In this document: positions 24,515 through 36,100 of the stretch, piece after piece
Numbering within the stretch: the first letter of the stretch is position 1
How the letters are laid out: each line of letters starts with the position of its first letter
Assembly (NCBI GenBank): GCA_951230915.1
Contig: OX579641.1
Coordinates: forward strand, 11,346,001 to 11,410,000
DNA length: 64,000 nucleotides
Source: Antitrichia curtipendula
Lineage: Eukaryota; Streptophyta; Bryopsida; Hypnales; Leucodontaceae
Direction: 5' to 3'
Translations under genes and position numbers: made by a program
Notes under the pieces: generated by a model
The model's database searches: none
The model's input: the letters and a program-made list of their open reading frames with translations, nothing else
What the model was told of the DNA's origin: nothing

Positions 24515-24735
24515 CGCGGACATGAAAGCTGGGGCGGGGACGTCATTGTCAGGGCGGGGACTTTATAGGGCGCGGACATATTTGTCAAGGCGTGGACGTC
24601 TTGTCTTGGCGCGGACGCTTGGACAGGGCGTGGACGACTCGACGCGGACGCCTGGTAAGGGCGCCGATGTCTCGGCGCGGACTTCTGGTCAGGACACGGA
24701 CGTCTCGGCACGGACGCCTGGACAGGGCGCAAACA
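24515..24735. repeat. GC-rich GGCGCGGACGTC word array in the left subterminal region of the hAT element
   Basis: About a dozen variants of GGGCGCGGACGTC(T) recur every 15-20 bases. A shorter set lies at 26232-26310 and the complementary set near 28072-28140. GC content is far above the surroundings. Confidence 0.85.
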
Positions 24736-25576
24736 TCCACTCCTCAGCCACAGTATGAGGGGAAGTTGAAATAGAAGTTGAACTTGGTCATGGGATTCTT
24801 CTTTTCCATGGAGAGGGGGAATTCATTAATGCAGCCAACCTTTAATTTGATTTCAGGGGAATATCTTCAAGTCAATGGCTGCATTAAGGGGTCCAACTAC
24901 TTTTTGAGTTCAAAGATCATGTGTGGAAGCATGTTGCTCCTTTCTTGGGCCCGGACTTCTCCTTCATGCCTTCACCATGCACTTGCGAACTAGGACTCAC
25001 CCAAAGAATAATAATTTTGAAAATGAAAATGAACTTCCAAACAAGAAGGATGAAATTTGTGTGAGTAGAATCCCAAAGGAGTTGGAGTCCTAATGAAAGA
25101 CAAGGTACAAATTTGTTTATATTCAAATTTAAGGATTCTGTTTTTATTCTTCTAATTAGAACCTATTTGGGATTTAGGGTTTGGAATTAACAAATCAAAT
25201 CATAACCAACTTATACTTTTTTGGCTTTTTGTTGAAGGCTTTGTTTTGGAAATAAATAGCTACAAGGTTTTGGATTGAAATCAAATTAAAATTATAATAC
25301 ATTGAAATATATTAGAAGGATTTGTTTTTGCAAAAAGAGGCTACAAGGATATGGGTCTTCAAAACTTCAATGGTGTATCCTTAGAATGGTGATCCTAAAA
25401 GGGTTTGGGATAGAAATCAAATACCACTTAAGTTATTTTGGAATTCAAGTTCAATGGTATATTTTTGTAATGGGGATACCAAACCGGTTTGGGTCTTGGG
25501 GATTGAAATTAAATACTAGTCATGTTATTTTGGAATTCAATCATTCAACTTGAAAATTTAATTTATGCAACGTGAT

Positions 25577-25831
25577 AAGGCCTTATTCATTATAATTGGA
25601 CAATCGACAGATTTTGAGACTTTTGCCCTAAAACAATTGTATGGATTTATCCTCGAATCGAGGATAAGTTGAGACTGCAACCTTTTGGCAATGAAAGGTT
25701 TTTATACATAGTAATATTTAAAAGTCTCAAATTTTCAAATAGTCTCAAAATTGAATAGTTATAACTGTTTATCTTCGACCCGAGGATAAAATTGAGACTA
25801 CCATTTGTCCAAATATAACAAATAAGGCCTT
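25577..25831. mobile_element. MITE nested in the hAT element
   Basis: AAGGCCTTATTCATTATAAT at the left matches the complement of AACAAATAAGGCCTT at the right, followed inward by TTGGACAA/TTGTCCAA. Two internal words, TTATCCTCGAATCGAGGATAA and CTTCGACCCGAGGATAA, are themselves palindromic or related. Homologous host sequence (GGGTTTGGGATAGAAATCAA) lies on both sides, near 25405 and 25846. Confidence 0.7.
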
Positions 25832-28311
25832 GGATGATCCTAGAAGGGTTTGGGATAGAAATCAAATATCACTTAAGTTATTTTGGAATTCAAGTTCAAC
25901 GATACTTTTTGGTAATGGGATCGGAGAAGGCTTTGGAATTGAGATGAAATACTTGTTAAGATTTTTGTCAAATTCACCTTCAACATTTTTTTTTGGTAAG
26001 GGGCTACTAGAGCGTTTAGAATTGCAATGAAGTACTACTTAAGATATTTTTGTATTCAAGTTTGTGAGTTCGTGTATTCAAGTTTGTCATAGAGAGAGTT
26101 CAAATTTGGCTTGGAGGGAGTTCAAACTTTTCTTGAAGTTAGTTCAATCTTGGTTTGGAGGGAGTTGAAACTTGGCTTGGAGGGATTTTAGGTCTGTCAT
26201 TTGGATACGTTTCCTCACATACACTCAGGTTAGGGCGCGGACGTCTCAGCGCGGATGCTTGGTCAAGGCGCGGACGTCAGGTCAGAACGCGGACGCCTGG
26301 ACAGGGCGCAAACATCCAACTCCTCAGCCACAATATGGGGGGAAGTTGAAATAGAAGTTGAACTTGGTCATGGGATTCTTCTTTTCCATGGAGAGGGGGA
26401 ACCCATTAATGCAGCCAGCCTTTAATTTGATTTCAGGGGAATATCTTCAAGTCAATGGCTGCATTAAAGGGTCCAACTACTTTTTTAGTTCAAAGATCAT
26501 GTGTGAAAGCATGTTGTTCCTTTCTTGGGCCCGGACCTCTCCTTCATGCCTTCACCATGCACTTGCAAACTAGGACCCATTCCGCAAAATAGGAAATTTC
26601 AGAAAATGGGAATTGACTTGCTCGCTGTAATTAAAAAAAATTTGAAAGTAGACGCTAGAAGTTTTTGGATTTATAAAAAAATATAAGGTACATATTTTTC
26701 TTAATTCAAGTTGAAGGATGCATTTATGAATTCTCTAAATAGGAATTACATTCTTCTTTTCGTTAATTTTCTTTAAGTTTTTTTAAAGGTTTACCCTTTA
26801 TATTGAGGATTTAGACATTGAATATTCATAAAACTTGTTTGAAACGTTCAATTTCTTTTTTGTCTACATACTAGGTTTTGCTATTGTAATGGACAAATGG
26901 AACATTGGAGTTGCATAGGGTTCCCAACAATCATATTGCAATACTATTAAAATTATCCTTAAAATACTTATGTGCCTAAATGTAAAGGTTTTCTAAATAC
27001 ATAACTAACTTGAACATTTGGCTTGTAATTTCATATAAGCCATGTAATCCCAATGTTAAATTACCATCAAAATCCTACTATGTAGTTATTAAAATAAATC
27101 AAATTCATTTAAAAAAATTGAAGAAGAATGAAATTATATCACCACACATAAATAATCTAAAAGAAATAAAAATAGAATAAAAAAAATGTGGCTAATATAA
27201 ATCATTGCAAATTCAAATGCTCAATTCACCAATAAAAATGCCAAATTCCTATAAATATCCATTAAAGCAATCCAATTTATTTTTAAAAATAGATTGAAGA
27301 TGATTGATGTAAATTTTAATAAAATCTAATGTTCAATTTATTAATTTAAAGGGCACACTCTTCTACATAGTACATACCCACAAAACTAATCCAAAAGAAT
27401 TTTTTTTTTATCAAAATCTAAAATATGAGGTTGATGTAAATCTTGATGCAATTCCAATATTGAATTTAATAATTGGAAGGGCAAGTCTTTGTTCCTATGT
27501 ACAAAAATAGTCTAAATTTGAGATTTAAAAAAAATATTGAATTCACAACATTCAAACTTAGTACACAAAATTATTTTCTAACAAAGACTCTTATCACGTT
27601 GTATTATAAACTATGACAATCAAAAATTCTTAACAAAATTCTTATACAATAGGTACCAAGTCAAATTTAAATGATAACTCTTGTTTGAATTGAAGATCTA
27701 TAAAAATATGTTAATTTTAGCAACTAAGAAGAGAATTCATCATTCTTTTATTTTGGAAGAAGAATCCTATGTCACATTGAATGAATGAGGCTCCCCCCTA
27801 AATCAAATTCTTCTATTGGTTTAATTTTTCAAATATCGTTCCCACTGATGCATTAGCAACTGTCCTTGTAGAATTAATTTTGACAGCAACCTTCTTTTGG
27901 GATTTGTGACTTCAATTTTAACAATCTTGGAGCGTGTAATATATTATTGGAAAGGTATTTTCAAGACCTTTCCAATGGTATATTACAAGCCCCAAGATTG
28001 TTAAAATCGAAGTTGCAAAACTAAAATGAATATACCGTTAATTCCAATGGTGAGATTGTTCTAGCAAAAAACGTCCGCGCCCTGTCTCATGTCCACGCCC
28101 CGACATAGTCTCGTCTTCGCCCTGGCTTCCGTCTGTGCCCTGAATCCTACTTGGCAGCCAGGTGGCGTCAAAGTGATAGCCACATCACCTATTTTTTCAA
28201 TGGCAAAAAGTCAACTTAGTGTTGACCACATCGGACGGGCGAGACCTCTATCGGACAGGCGAACCAGACGTCCATCCACTATGACAACCTTGTAAGAAAC
28301 TTGCCTATTTC

Positions 28312-29352
28312 CAGTGACGAACAAAATTGAATATGGATTTGAAACTTTTTCATTCAAACAACTTTCCCATGAGCATCAATGGGCAAAGTCCAAAAGTAGA
28401 TATACAAAAGTTATAATATGCCACCTATATATCACATTATTATGGAAGTTTGAAGAAAAAACTAGTTGTGATTAGAAAGAAAATTAATTTCAAAGTTAAC
28501 CATGTCTCAACTTGGTTTCGTGCACCATAGTTTGGAATCACTTTATATTTTGTCAATTTTTTCTTACAACTCCAAAAAACATTTTTCCCTGTTGCGATGA
28601 AATTATGTTTCATACTTTCATTTGTTTCAAAAAAAATTGAGAAGCATGCACAAGCAATGTTCCCCTTTTATGACTAGGATAGGCGTAAAACACTTGACTT
28701 TCAAAACTGTCCCAGTGAAGAAGATGAACCAAAAAAATCAGCCTAAACACATGAGAAAATAGACAAAAGTGGTAAACCTTGTTGTGTAGTTGAAAGCTTA
28801 CTGAAAATAGATCGTAGTAAAGCTTACTTATTGTCAGTCCAAAATATCACCACAGCTTGGTGACTCACCAAACATTGAAGTTCAATACAAATGTTTAAAA
28901 CTGAAAATTGCCAATTTAATTGAAATTTCAGCTAGTTTTTGATACCAGTCCAATACTCAGCTAATAACAGAGTGTGTTGACAATCTGGAAATGGAATGCT
29001 AGCTTTTCAGCAGAGAAGTTCAGTGAGAGGGACTTGAGTCAAACCTTGCATCACTAACTTATTATGCTTCTGAGACACAACTGCAGATACTTAAGGTTGA
29101 AGTTTTGTATATCTACTTTTGGACTTTGCCCATTGATGCTTATGTCACAGGGAGAATGGTAGGGTGTCACCACCGGGGTATTTATATTTCACAATGTAAC
29201 TATACTCCCAAAATATTTTGTTTTAAGAAATTTGGGGGGGTATAGTTACATTTTGAAATATAAATACCCCGGGTGACACCCTGTCGGTATCCTTGTGTCG
29301 TATGATTGTTTTAATGAAAAACTTTCAAATCCATACTCAGTTTTGTTCATCA
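28312..29352. repeat. Long inverted repeat (about 95-bp arms), probably an old transposon
   Basis: GACGAACAAAATTGAATATGG at 28316 and, further in, GCATCAATGGGCAAAGTCCA at 28373 are mirrored at 29120-29139 and about 29330-29350. The 37 innermost bases of each arm are exact complements (28373-28409 and 29103-29139). The right arm is split by the hairpin at 29161-29282. A SINE-like tail (TTTCATTTGTTTCAAAAAAA) lies near 28611, and an inverted copy of the 22.84-kb retroelement-like fragment at 28920-29098. Confidence 0.75.
29161..29282. mobile_element. Small hairpin MITE inserted in the right arm
   Basis: AGGGTGTCACCACCGGGGTA...ACTATAC (29161-29205) pairs with GTATAGTTACA...GGTGACACCCT (29240-29282), with one or two mismatches and a loop of about 34 bases. 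It interrupts sequence that is continuous in the opposite arm. Confidence 0.85.
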
Positions 29353-29729
29353 CTTACCAATTTCATCATTGCTCTTCCCTTGTAAGTCTCCAAACTTTTA
29401 AAAATGAGCTCCATGGCAAATGACGATCTAGAACTTCCAAATGTACAGTACTTCCCCACCACTACTTCAACTATAAAAGACAATCAAGGGAGCTGTCCCA
29501 CAAGAGGCCATGAAAGCTTATATGAAGCCGGAAACAACCATCATCTATATATTGCACCACTGGCTCACAAACCACCTCGATCAAGTCGATCAATTTGAGA
29601 GACTCAGCTAGAGACTCACATTCCAGCTTCATTTTTGCATTACAGTGTACGTGACTGTGTTGCAGTGGCGCTGCAATTCAAGCTACTGTAGTATTAGTAT
29701 TAACACAGTGCTGTGCATATGTGTTGGGC

Positions 29730-31398
29730 ATGGGCACTGCCAACCCTCCCACTGAGGTCCTGCAGGAAGGCTACCCGGACTACTTCTTCAACATCACGAA
29801 CTGCAGCGAGAGAGACAAGCTCAAAGCGAAGTTCCAGCGGATCTGTAAGTGCTGTCAACTCGACGATCGATCGTTGAGTTCGATCTCAGAAACGTAAAGC
29901 GCTCCATGCAATTCTTTAATTTTAATTCCTAATCATATTGAGCTCTAGCTGCTGCATCAATGTCGATGGCCCGACTAAACTGTCTTGAACTGTGAAGCTC
30001 GATCGAATTCATCGTAGCTGGGATGCGCATACGTACGTACATGACTGTGAAATGCATGCTTGACATGACTGTAGAATTTCGAATAATTTTCATATGCTCA
30101 TCATGAACAACCAAGAATATCGATCATCTAGAACAGTATATTACGGTCATGGAGTGCGTGCTAGGTTGTGTATTTTGCAGTTGATTCTGCAATTTGGCTT
30201 TGGGATCGATTGATCAATCGACTTGATCACCATGGAAAGCAGCTCGAAACGCTGATCTCTCATGTTCATGAACTCGAAGTTTGTAGTGAAAAGTCACTGA
30301 TTTGGATCGAGCAGCTGCACGAGCATGCAATTGGTCTTCTTAAAACATTTGTTGATTTCTTGACGTGTCAGCCAGCGATGCTGACGAATTTGAATCGCTG
30401 CGCGTTCGCAGGTGACAATTCAAGTCCGGCATCCGAAAACGCCACCTCTACCTCACCGAGCAGATCCTCCAAGAAACTCCCTCCATCAGCTCCTGCAACA
30501 CCCCCTCCCGGCCCTTACCACCCGCCATGAGATCACAAGCATCCAAGTCCCCAAACTCGCCGCCGAAGCCGCCACCTCCGCCATCAAATCGTGGGGCGGA
30601 TGCCCCTCCGACATCACTCACGTTGTCTTCGCCACCACCAGCGGCGTCAACTTGCCCGGTGCGGACCTCACCATCGCCAACCTCCTCCAACTCCCCCCAA
30701 CAGTCAACCGCGTCATGATGCTCTACCAAACCGGCTGCTTCGGCGGCGCCACCGTCCTTCGCGTTGCCAAAGATCTCACTGAGAATAACAAGAGCGCGCG
30801 TGTCCTCGCGTACTGCGCGGAGGTTACTGCAGTTACTTACCACGCCCCAAATGAATCCTACTTAGACGGACTCATCGGATCCGGGCTTTTCGGCGATGGG
30901 GCCGCAGTCTTCGTCGTGGGATCCGATCCCAACCCCGTGGAAACACCTCTCTATGAGATTCTCTACGCCGGGGAGACTTCTTTGCCTGGAACCGAGGGTA
31001 TCATCACGGGGAAGCTCACGGAAGCGGGACTGTTTCTGAAGGTGAGCAAGGAAGTGCCGACGTTAATTTCGTCTAATATTGATGGTTTCTTACAGGAGGT
31101 GAGGGAAGTGATGGGCTTGCCGGAGTATAACGAGATGTTCTGGGCGGTGCATCCCGGGGGACCTGCGATTTTGAGCCAGATCGAGGAGAAGCTGAAACTG
31201 AAGAAGGAGAAGATGCAGGGGAGTTGGGAGGTTTTGAAGGAGTTTGGAAACATGTTTGCGTCGGATCAAATTCGGAAGAGGAGTGTGGAGATGGGGAAGG
31301 CTACGCTGGGGGAAGGGAGTGAGTTCGGTTTCTTTCTGGGGTTTGGACCGGGACTCACGCCGGAGGTCCTCGTCCTTCGCGCCGCGGCTAATGCTTGA
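29730..31398 (+). pseudogene. Type III polyketide synthase (chalcone-synthase family), degenerate
   Basis: Exon 1 (29730-29846) reads MGTANPPTEVLQEGYPDYFF and ends in ATCT|GTAAG; exon 2 resumes at 30412 after CGCAG with GTGAC, so the intron splits a Cys codon (T|GT), the usual chalcone-synthase intron site. Family landmarks are present: active-site Cys in QTGCFGGATVLR, gatekeeper Phe in GLFGDGAA, catalytic His in AVHPGGPAIL, Asn in EFGNM and the C-terminal GFGPGLTPE. Such enzymes condense CoA starters with malonyl-CoA. Defects: the N terminus begins inside the conserved GTANPP region, with the usual 15-20 leading residues absent; frame is lost near 30416-30420 and again near 30503-30520 (each readable as a 5-bp insertion); and after GNM about six residues of the core strand are missing. 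The 30412-31398 frame is open but carries the wrong N terminus. Subtype cannot be assigned. Confidence 0.85.
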
Positions 31399-31583
31399 GC
31401 TGAGGACTTGAAACTGAATTCTTACACGAACGACCATGACGTATCCCCTGCTTGCTGGAATTAATATCCATGTGCAACGGATGCCGGTTTTGGTCGATCG
31501 TGTGAAAAGCATAAGATACTCGATAAAATAAAATGAAGTAGTGTAGGATGAATTCCAATGGTTTTAATCAGTAGATTAGTATA

Positions 31584-31880
31584 GTGGGACGCCCCACCAC
31601 GAGGGCGTCCCGCTGTGTGAGGGCCCTGCCACGAGGCCCGAGGGCGTAGCCCGAGGGTGAGTGGCGGGGACCTCACACAGCGGGATGCCCGAGTGGTGGG
31701 GTCCCGCTGCGTTAAGCACGAGGTACCAGGTACTGATTACAGCTCCTGGCACCGGTTATAGTGCCAGGCACTGTAACCAGTGCCAGGAGCTGTAATCAGT
31801 GCCTGGCACTGTAATGGAAGCATTACGGAGCAAAATCAAGTTGCTTTTCCTAAAGCGCAGGACGCCTGAGTGCTTAACGA
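31584..31880. repeat. Complex GC-rich foldback downstream of the PKS
   Basis: Arms 31584-31629 (AGTGGGACGCCCCACCACGA) and 31662-31709 are inverted complements with mismatches. Next, TACCAGGTACTGATTACAGC (from 31724) is mirrored by the complement ending near 31808, with an inner palindrome AGTGCCAGGCACT. CGTTAAGCAC (31710) and GTGCTTAACG (31870) close an outer pair. GC content contrasts with both flanks. It is probably a foldback or MITE type element. Confidence 0.75.
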
Positions 31881-33165
31881 TGGTATTGAATACTGTCGTG
31901 AAGGTGCAGAAGTATGTGTAGTAGGTTGTAGTCGAGATTATGGAGCTTCAGGAGGTGATGCGAATGCTTTGCCAGCGGTAATAATCACGACGACATTGGT
32001 TTAGATCACATGTGGTCGATGCTTGTGAGTTGGATGCTTAACGTGCTACATAAATGCAGATCATGGCGTCTGCACTAGCTTCATGTGAATTGCATTCAAA
32101 ATAATATTATGTGTTAATTGCACCTTTGTCCTCGCAATTGTCGATCTTTACGTGCATCGATCTCGAGTTGTAGCTCGCAGTGAGCTTAGTTGATACTGAT
32201 TATGGGTACTAATTTACATGACTGTACCATAAAACTAGAATGTCAATTCAAGTGATAGTTTAAGGTATGCTTCTAGAGAAGACACCAAAGGTTGAATTCG
32301 CCTCTGCAAGCTCGATTATTGCAGTTCTCTCATAGGCATCTAAATAATTGATAAGCAGGGTCTATGCATGAAGCCTAGATTGTTGAGCTACGGTATCCAG
32401 CATGCGTTTGATTCACATTGATAGGTAGCAAGTTTTGACACACAGAATCACGCCAATTTACTAAATCGACAATCCTGATGTTTTGATGTTGGATAATCCT
32501 TGCAGTTTCAATTGACTCAGAAAGGATTTCACTTTCAGCTTCTTTCTGTTTTCTTTTTTGACACAAATGTGTAATTTCATACAAAAAAGAAGACACAGAC
32601 AGGCAAACCTCTTGTGGGCAAGGGCGGGACTCCAAATTGACACAAGAGATTGTAAACTCCTGGTTGATGAGAACATTCTGAACTGCCTTTAAACTTTTGT
32701 CACCGAAATCTGTCCTGCAATAACAACAACAAAACTTGCTCCTGATCCGCCTTGCATTGAAAGCCTGTATTGAGAGCATCCTCACCCACCTGAGGATTAT
32801 TCAAATTGATTATAACAAGAAGAGTCTTTTGTCACGCGATTCTTCCTCAGTTTCCACTTCAGGCCCTTGCCTGAGCAACTCTAGCTGCACTACGCACACT
32901 GGTTGTCTCTCCAGTGTTTGCAGGCTAATGACAATGTTAATAATTGTCAGTGTCGCATTTCATTGAGACCTAATGGCCATAGCCAGACAAAGACTTCCTA
33001 AAGTAAGTTTGTACGTGCATTGGGAGCCAACCTTTGAATCCCAATCCACCAAGACTTCATAAACCAGCTCACAAGACAATTGCCAACAATAGGACCAAAC
33101 CTGCAATGCAATTGGTTTTAATTTCTAGTAAGAGGCAATGTTGCCATCATGAATGACATACGTCT
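31881..33165. other. Intergenic DNA between PKS and PPR gene
   Basis: No gene was recognised. A possible SINE-like tail (TTTTTTGACACAAATGTGTAATTTC) starts near 32557. The longest minus-strand frames at 32375-32785 show no known domain. Confidence 0.4.
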
Positions 33166-36100
33166 TTAGAATACAAGGGTTTGCAGTGTTGGAGGTCGCA
33201 GTACTACATGACCCACCACTCTAGACACCCTTCCAAGAATTCTACTACAGAGGATTGCGTTCATTGGACCTCGAAGTCCACTTCTAGCAGTTGAAATCTG
33301 ACCTAATTTCCAGCTTGACTGGCAACTCCAATGCAAACTACTCTCAGAAGCAGACCCTAATATCCTGACAGAGCTCCCACCTTCTGTCCGAAGCCGTCCC
33401 ACAGAACGCTGGATACCATGCCGAGATGATGACGAACTGGGAGAAATAAAACTCCCAAATCCTAAACTTATGCCCCACTCCTTGAGCAACTTAAAAGATA
33501 ATTCACGCTTGCAAGACTGCATGGAGTTGACAGAGGAGCCGCAAGCTTGAGGTTTAGTGATATTCTTTCCACCAGCAGGAAAACTGGATTTCCCCGTTTC
33601 ATTAGCGGTGTCATCCACATCCTTTGGCTTAATACCTGCCAAAACGCGCTCTGCCTCCTCATGGACACCAATGGACCGCCAACAATCGGCAACGAGCTCA
33701 ATACATTCCATATCAGGAGTGTACCCTGCCTTCTTGATGTACTGTAATATTTCCTCCGCACGGCGAGGCCAGCGTGCTTCCTTGAAACCCCATATGAGAG
33801 TACGAAATGTCTGCATGTTGGGGACAACACACCGGGACCGCATTTCCTTGAAAACTCGCATCGCATCGTCCATTTGGGCCAAGCTGCAGTAGCCACTGAT
33901 CACCGTCGTATACGTGATCACATTGGGAGTCAGTTTGTCATCAAGCATGACCTTCAGAAGAGCTTCACCCTCTTCAGGTCTTCCCTGGCGTGAGTAGCCT
34001 TTGGCAAGAATGGAGTAAGCCATGACGTCAGGTTGAAGATCATAATCCTTCATTCTCAGTAGGGCAGCTTTGGCTTCATCAATGAAGCCCGTGTTGCACC
34101 AGGCGTTCATGATGAGGCCAAATGTCTGGACGTCCGGATGAACTCCAAAAGTTTTCATCAATTCAAAAACCTGTAGGATATCACAGAGCAATGAGAACAG
34201 AGGTAGGACCAACATGAACAGAATTGCTAGTGATTCAAGCCGTTAGATGCAGCATGCACTGGTTATTGGAATGCATGCATAATATTTTCTGACTGTAGAA
34301 TGATAACCAAACTGAAAATAACGAAAATATTGAAGCTTGAATGCATCTGGAATGCGACTGCTAACCTTTTCAATTCCCTCGGGTTGCATGGCTTCAGCGT
34401 ATCCTTTGACCAGATGATTAAATACCGCTACAGTTAGAGTTATGCCTTCCATTTTCATGCGCTCCAGTAAAGGTAAAGACTCTTCAATAAGACCCGCAGC
34501 TATGAACCCATTGATGATAATGCCATAAGTTCGCTCATTCGGTCGAAGGTATGCGTTTTGCATCTCCGCGATCACCTTTTCCGCGTCCCGAGGCTTGCGA
34601 AGTCTTGCAAAAAGCTGAGAAAATAACCCATGGAGAAAAATCCCGGATTACATCTATTTTGGCGTGGGCATTTAGAAATTCCAAGACCATATTTCAATCT
34701 CAGGCTCAATTTAGATTGCATTCGCCAAAGAAACAAGTCAAGAAATCCTACACCCTGATTGGTGCAAATATCATGCACTAGCCCAACTAACAAGAATAAG
34801 CATGAAGGCAATGACGCTTACATGGCGCCTGCGTGGCATGCTAAAAAAATTTGACACAGCAAGGTTTCAATCTACCTATTTGAAGCGGATTGGACACTTG
34901 TTACCTCAAGTGCATCAGAAGGTATCATAAGTGCAATAATTTACTTTAAGCTTCTTATCTCACCCCTAGTTGCACATGATTTTGGTTCAAAAAAAACGTG
35001 TGATCTCAAGACTGTTACCTCAACCAGTTAAGTCTGAAGTGACCCTCAGTGATAGAAAATCAACAAAATAGACCAATTGATGTTCTGAAAATTCTCTAGT
35101 TTTTGAAAAGCAAAGCAAAGTAGACACACATGCTAGCACTAAAACCAGACAAGGAAAAGACCTGTGCCAGAGTGTTGAAGGAGACAACGTCAGGACCAGC
35201 ACCAGCAGCCCGCATCAGCGACATCACATGCCGTGCCTTCTCAGGGTCCCCTTGCTGTGCCCACACTTTGATAAGCGAATTGAAAGTCCGGTCATTGGGC
35301 TTCGAACTATCGTTTTTCCCCATTTCCAGTAGAAGTTTCATGGCCTCGTCTGGCTGTCCAGCCAGCCCATACCCTTTGATCAATGTGTTATAAGTACTGG
35401 TCGTTAAAGAACATTCTCTTTGCTTCATCTCAAGTATGAGCGCCTCGGCTTCTTTCACCTTTCCAGCCTCGCAGTAGCCATTGAGTAAAGTATTGAAGAA
35501 GATCGCATCTGGAACCACATTGTCCTCCTCCATTTGCTGAAGCAAGAATGGCCCTTCCCCCATTCTCCCACTCACAATGAGACTGCTTAACAGCAAAGTG
35601 TAAGATTCTTTTGCAGGACGGTGCCCATCTCTCCTTAAACCCTGAAGAGTCGACTGAACTTGCCGATGGTCGCCTCTGCACATTCACCAGAAAAATAAAA
35701 TACTAAATAACCCAACATGGGACAGGAGTAGTATAGAGGACCCACCGTGCAGACCTGGCATACTGAAGAAGACTAAGTCCTATCCAAAGTGTAGAGGATA
35801 CTAGTGCTATTATAAAACCAAAAGTCATTGTGATCAATCCGTAGGGGACCCTCTTCCTGTATAAAAAGTTTTAGACACTAAGCAGGACTGCCTACACAAA
35901 ACATTCCGGCCTATCACATATCGCTCAATAAATTTTGTTATATGAGGATCTTCAAAGAGCCAGGATCAGGGGTGTTCTAAGCATCGGGCCTGGAGGAAGA
36001 CACACGATAGTATGATGGGTTTCCTCCTTCGGGTTCCCTTTGTAGTACAAAATAATCCACAAATGCCAATGTTACAATCAATTATTGTAACCTAAACAAA

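Larger units (their letters stand above)
24352..28292. mobile_element. 3.9-kb hAT-like transposon with exact 8-bp target duplication
   Basis: The element starts CAGGGTTGTCATAGTG and ends CACTATGACAACCTTG, 16-bp inverted ends with one mismatch. TAAGAAAC lies on each side (24344-24351 and 28293-28300). An 8-bp duplication with a CA(G/A)(G)GTTGTC terminus is typical of the hAT superfamily. Both subterminal regions hold GC-rich short repeats: GGACGGACGGGCG and GGGCGCGGACGTC-type words on the left, their complements at the right (28072-28290). I found no transposase; the reading frames are short and made of the repeat words. A direct duplication of about 275 bp (24717-24995 and 26297-26575, start GACAGGGCGCAAACATCC) and a nested MITE at 25577-25831 lie inside. 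It is therefore non-autonomous as it stands. Confidence 0.85.

Noticed and set aside
24451..24758. Arg-rich frames in the hAT element
   Set aside because: They are translations of the GGCGCGGACGTC word array in several frames, so they are not evidence for a protein.
30448..31512. Minus-strand frames opposite the PKS
   Set aside because: Shadows of the GC-rich coding strand; the residues are low complexity.
31675..31712. tRNA-like string (GGGATGCCCGAGTGGTGGGG)
   Set aside because: It resembles a tRNA D-arm by chance; there is no anticodon or T-arm and it is one arm of the GC-rich foldback.
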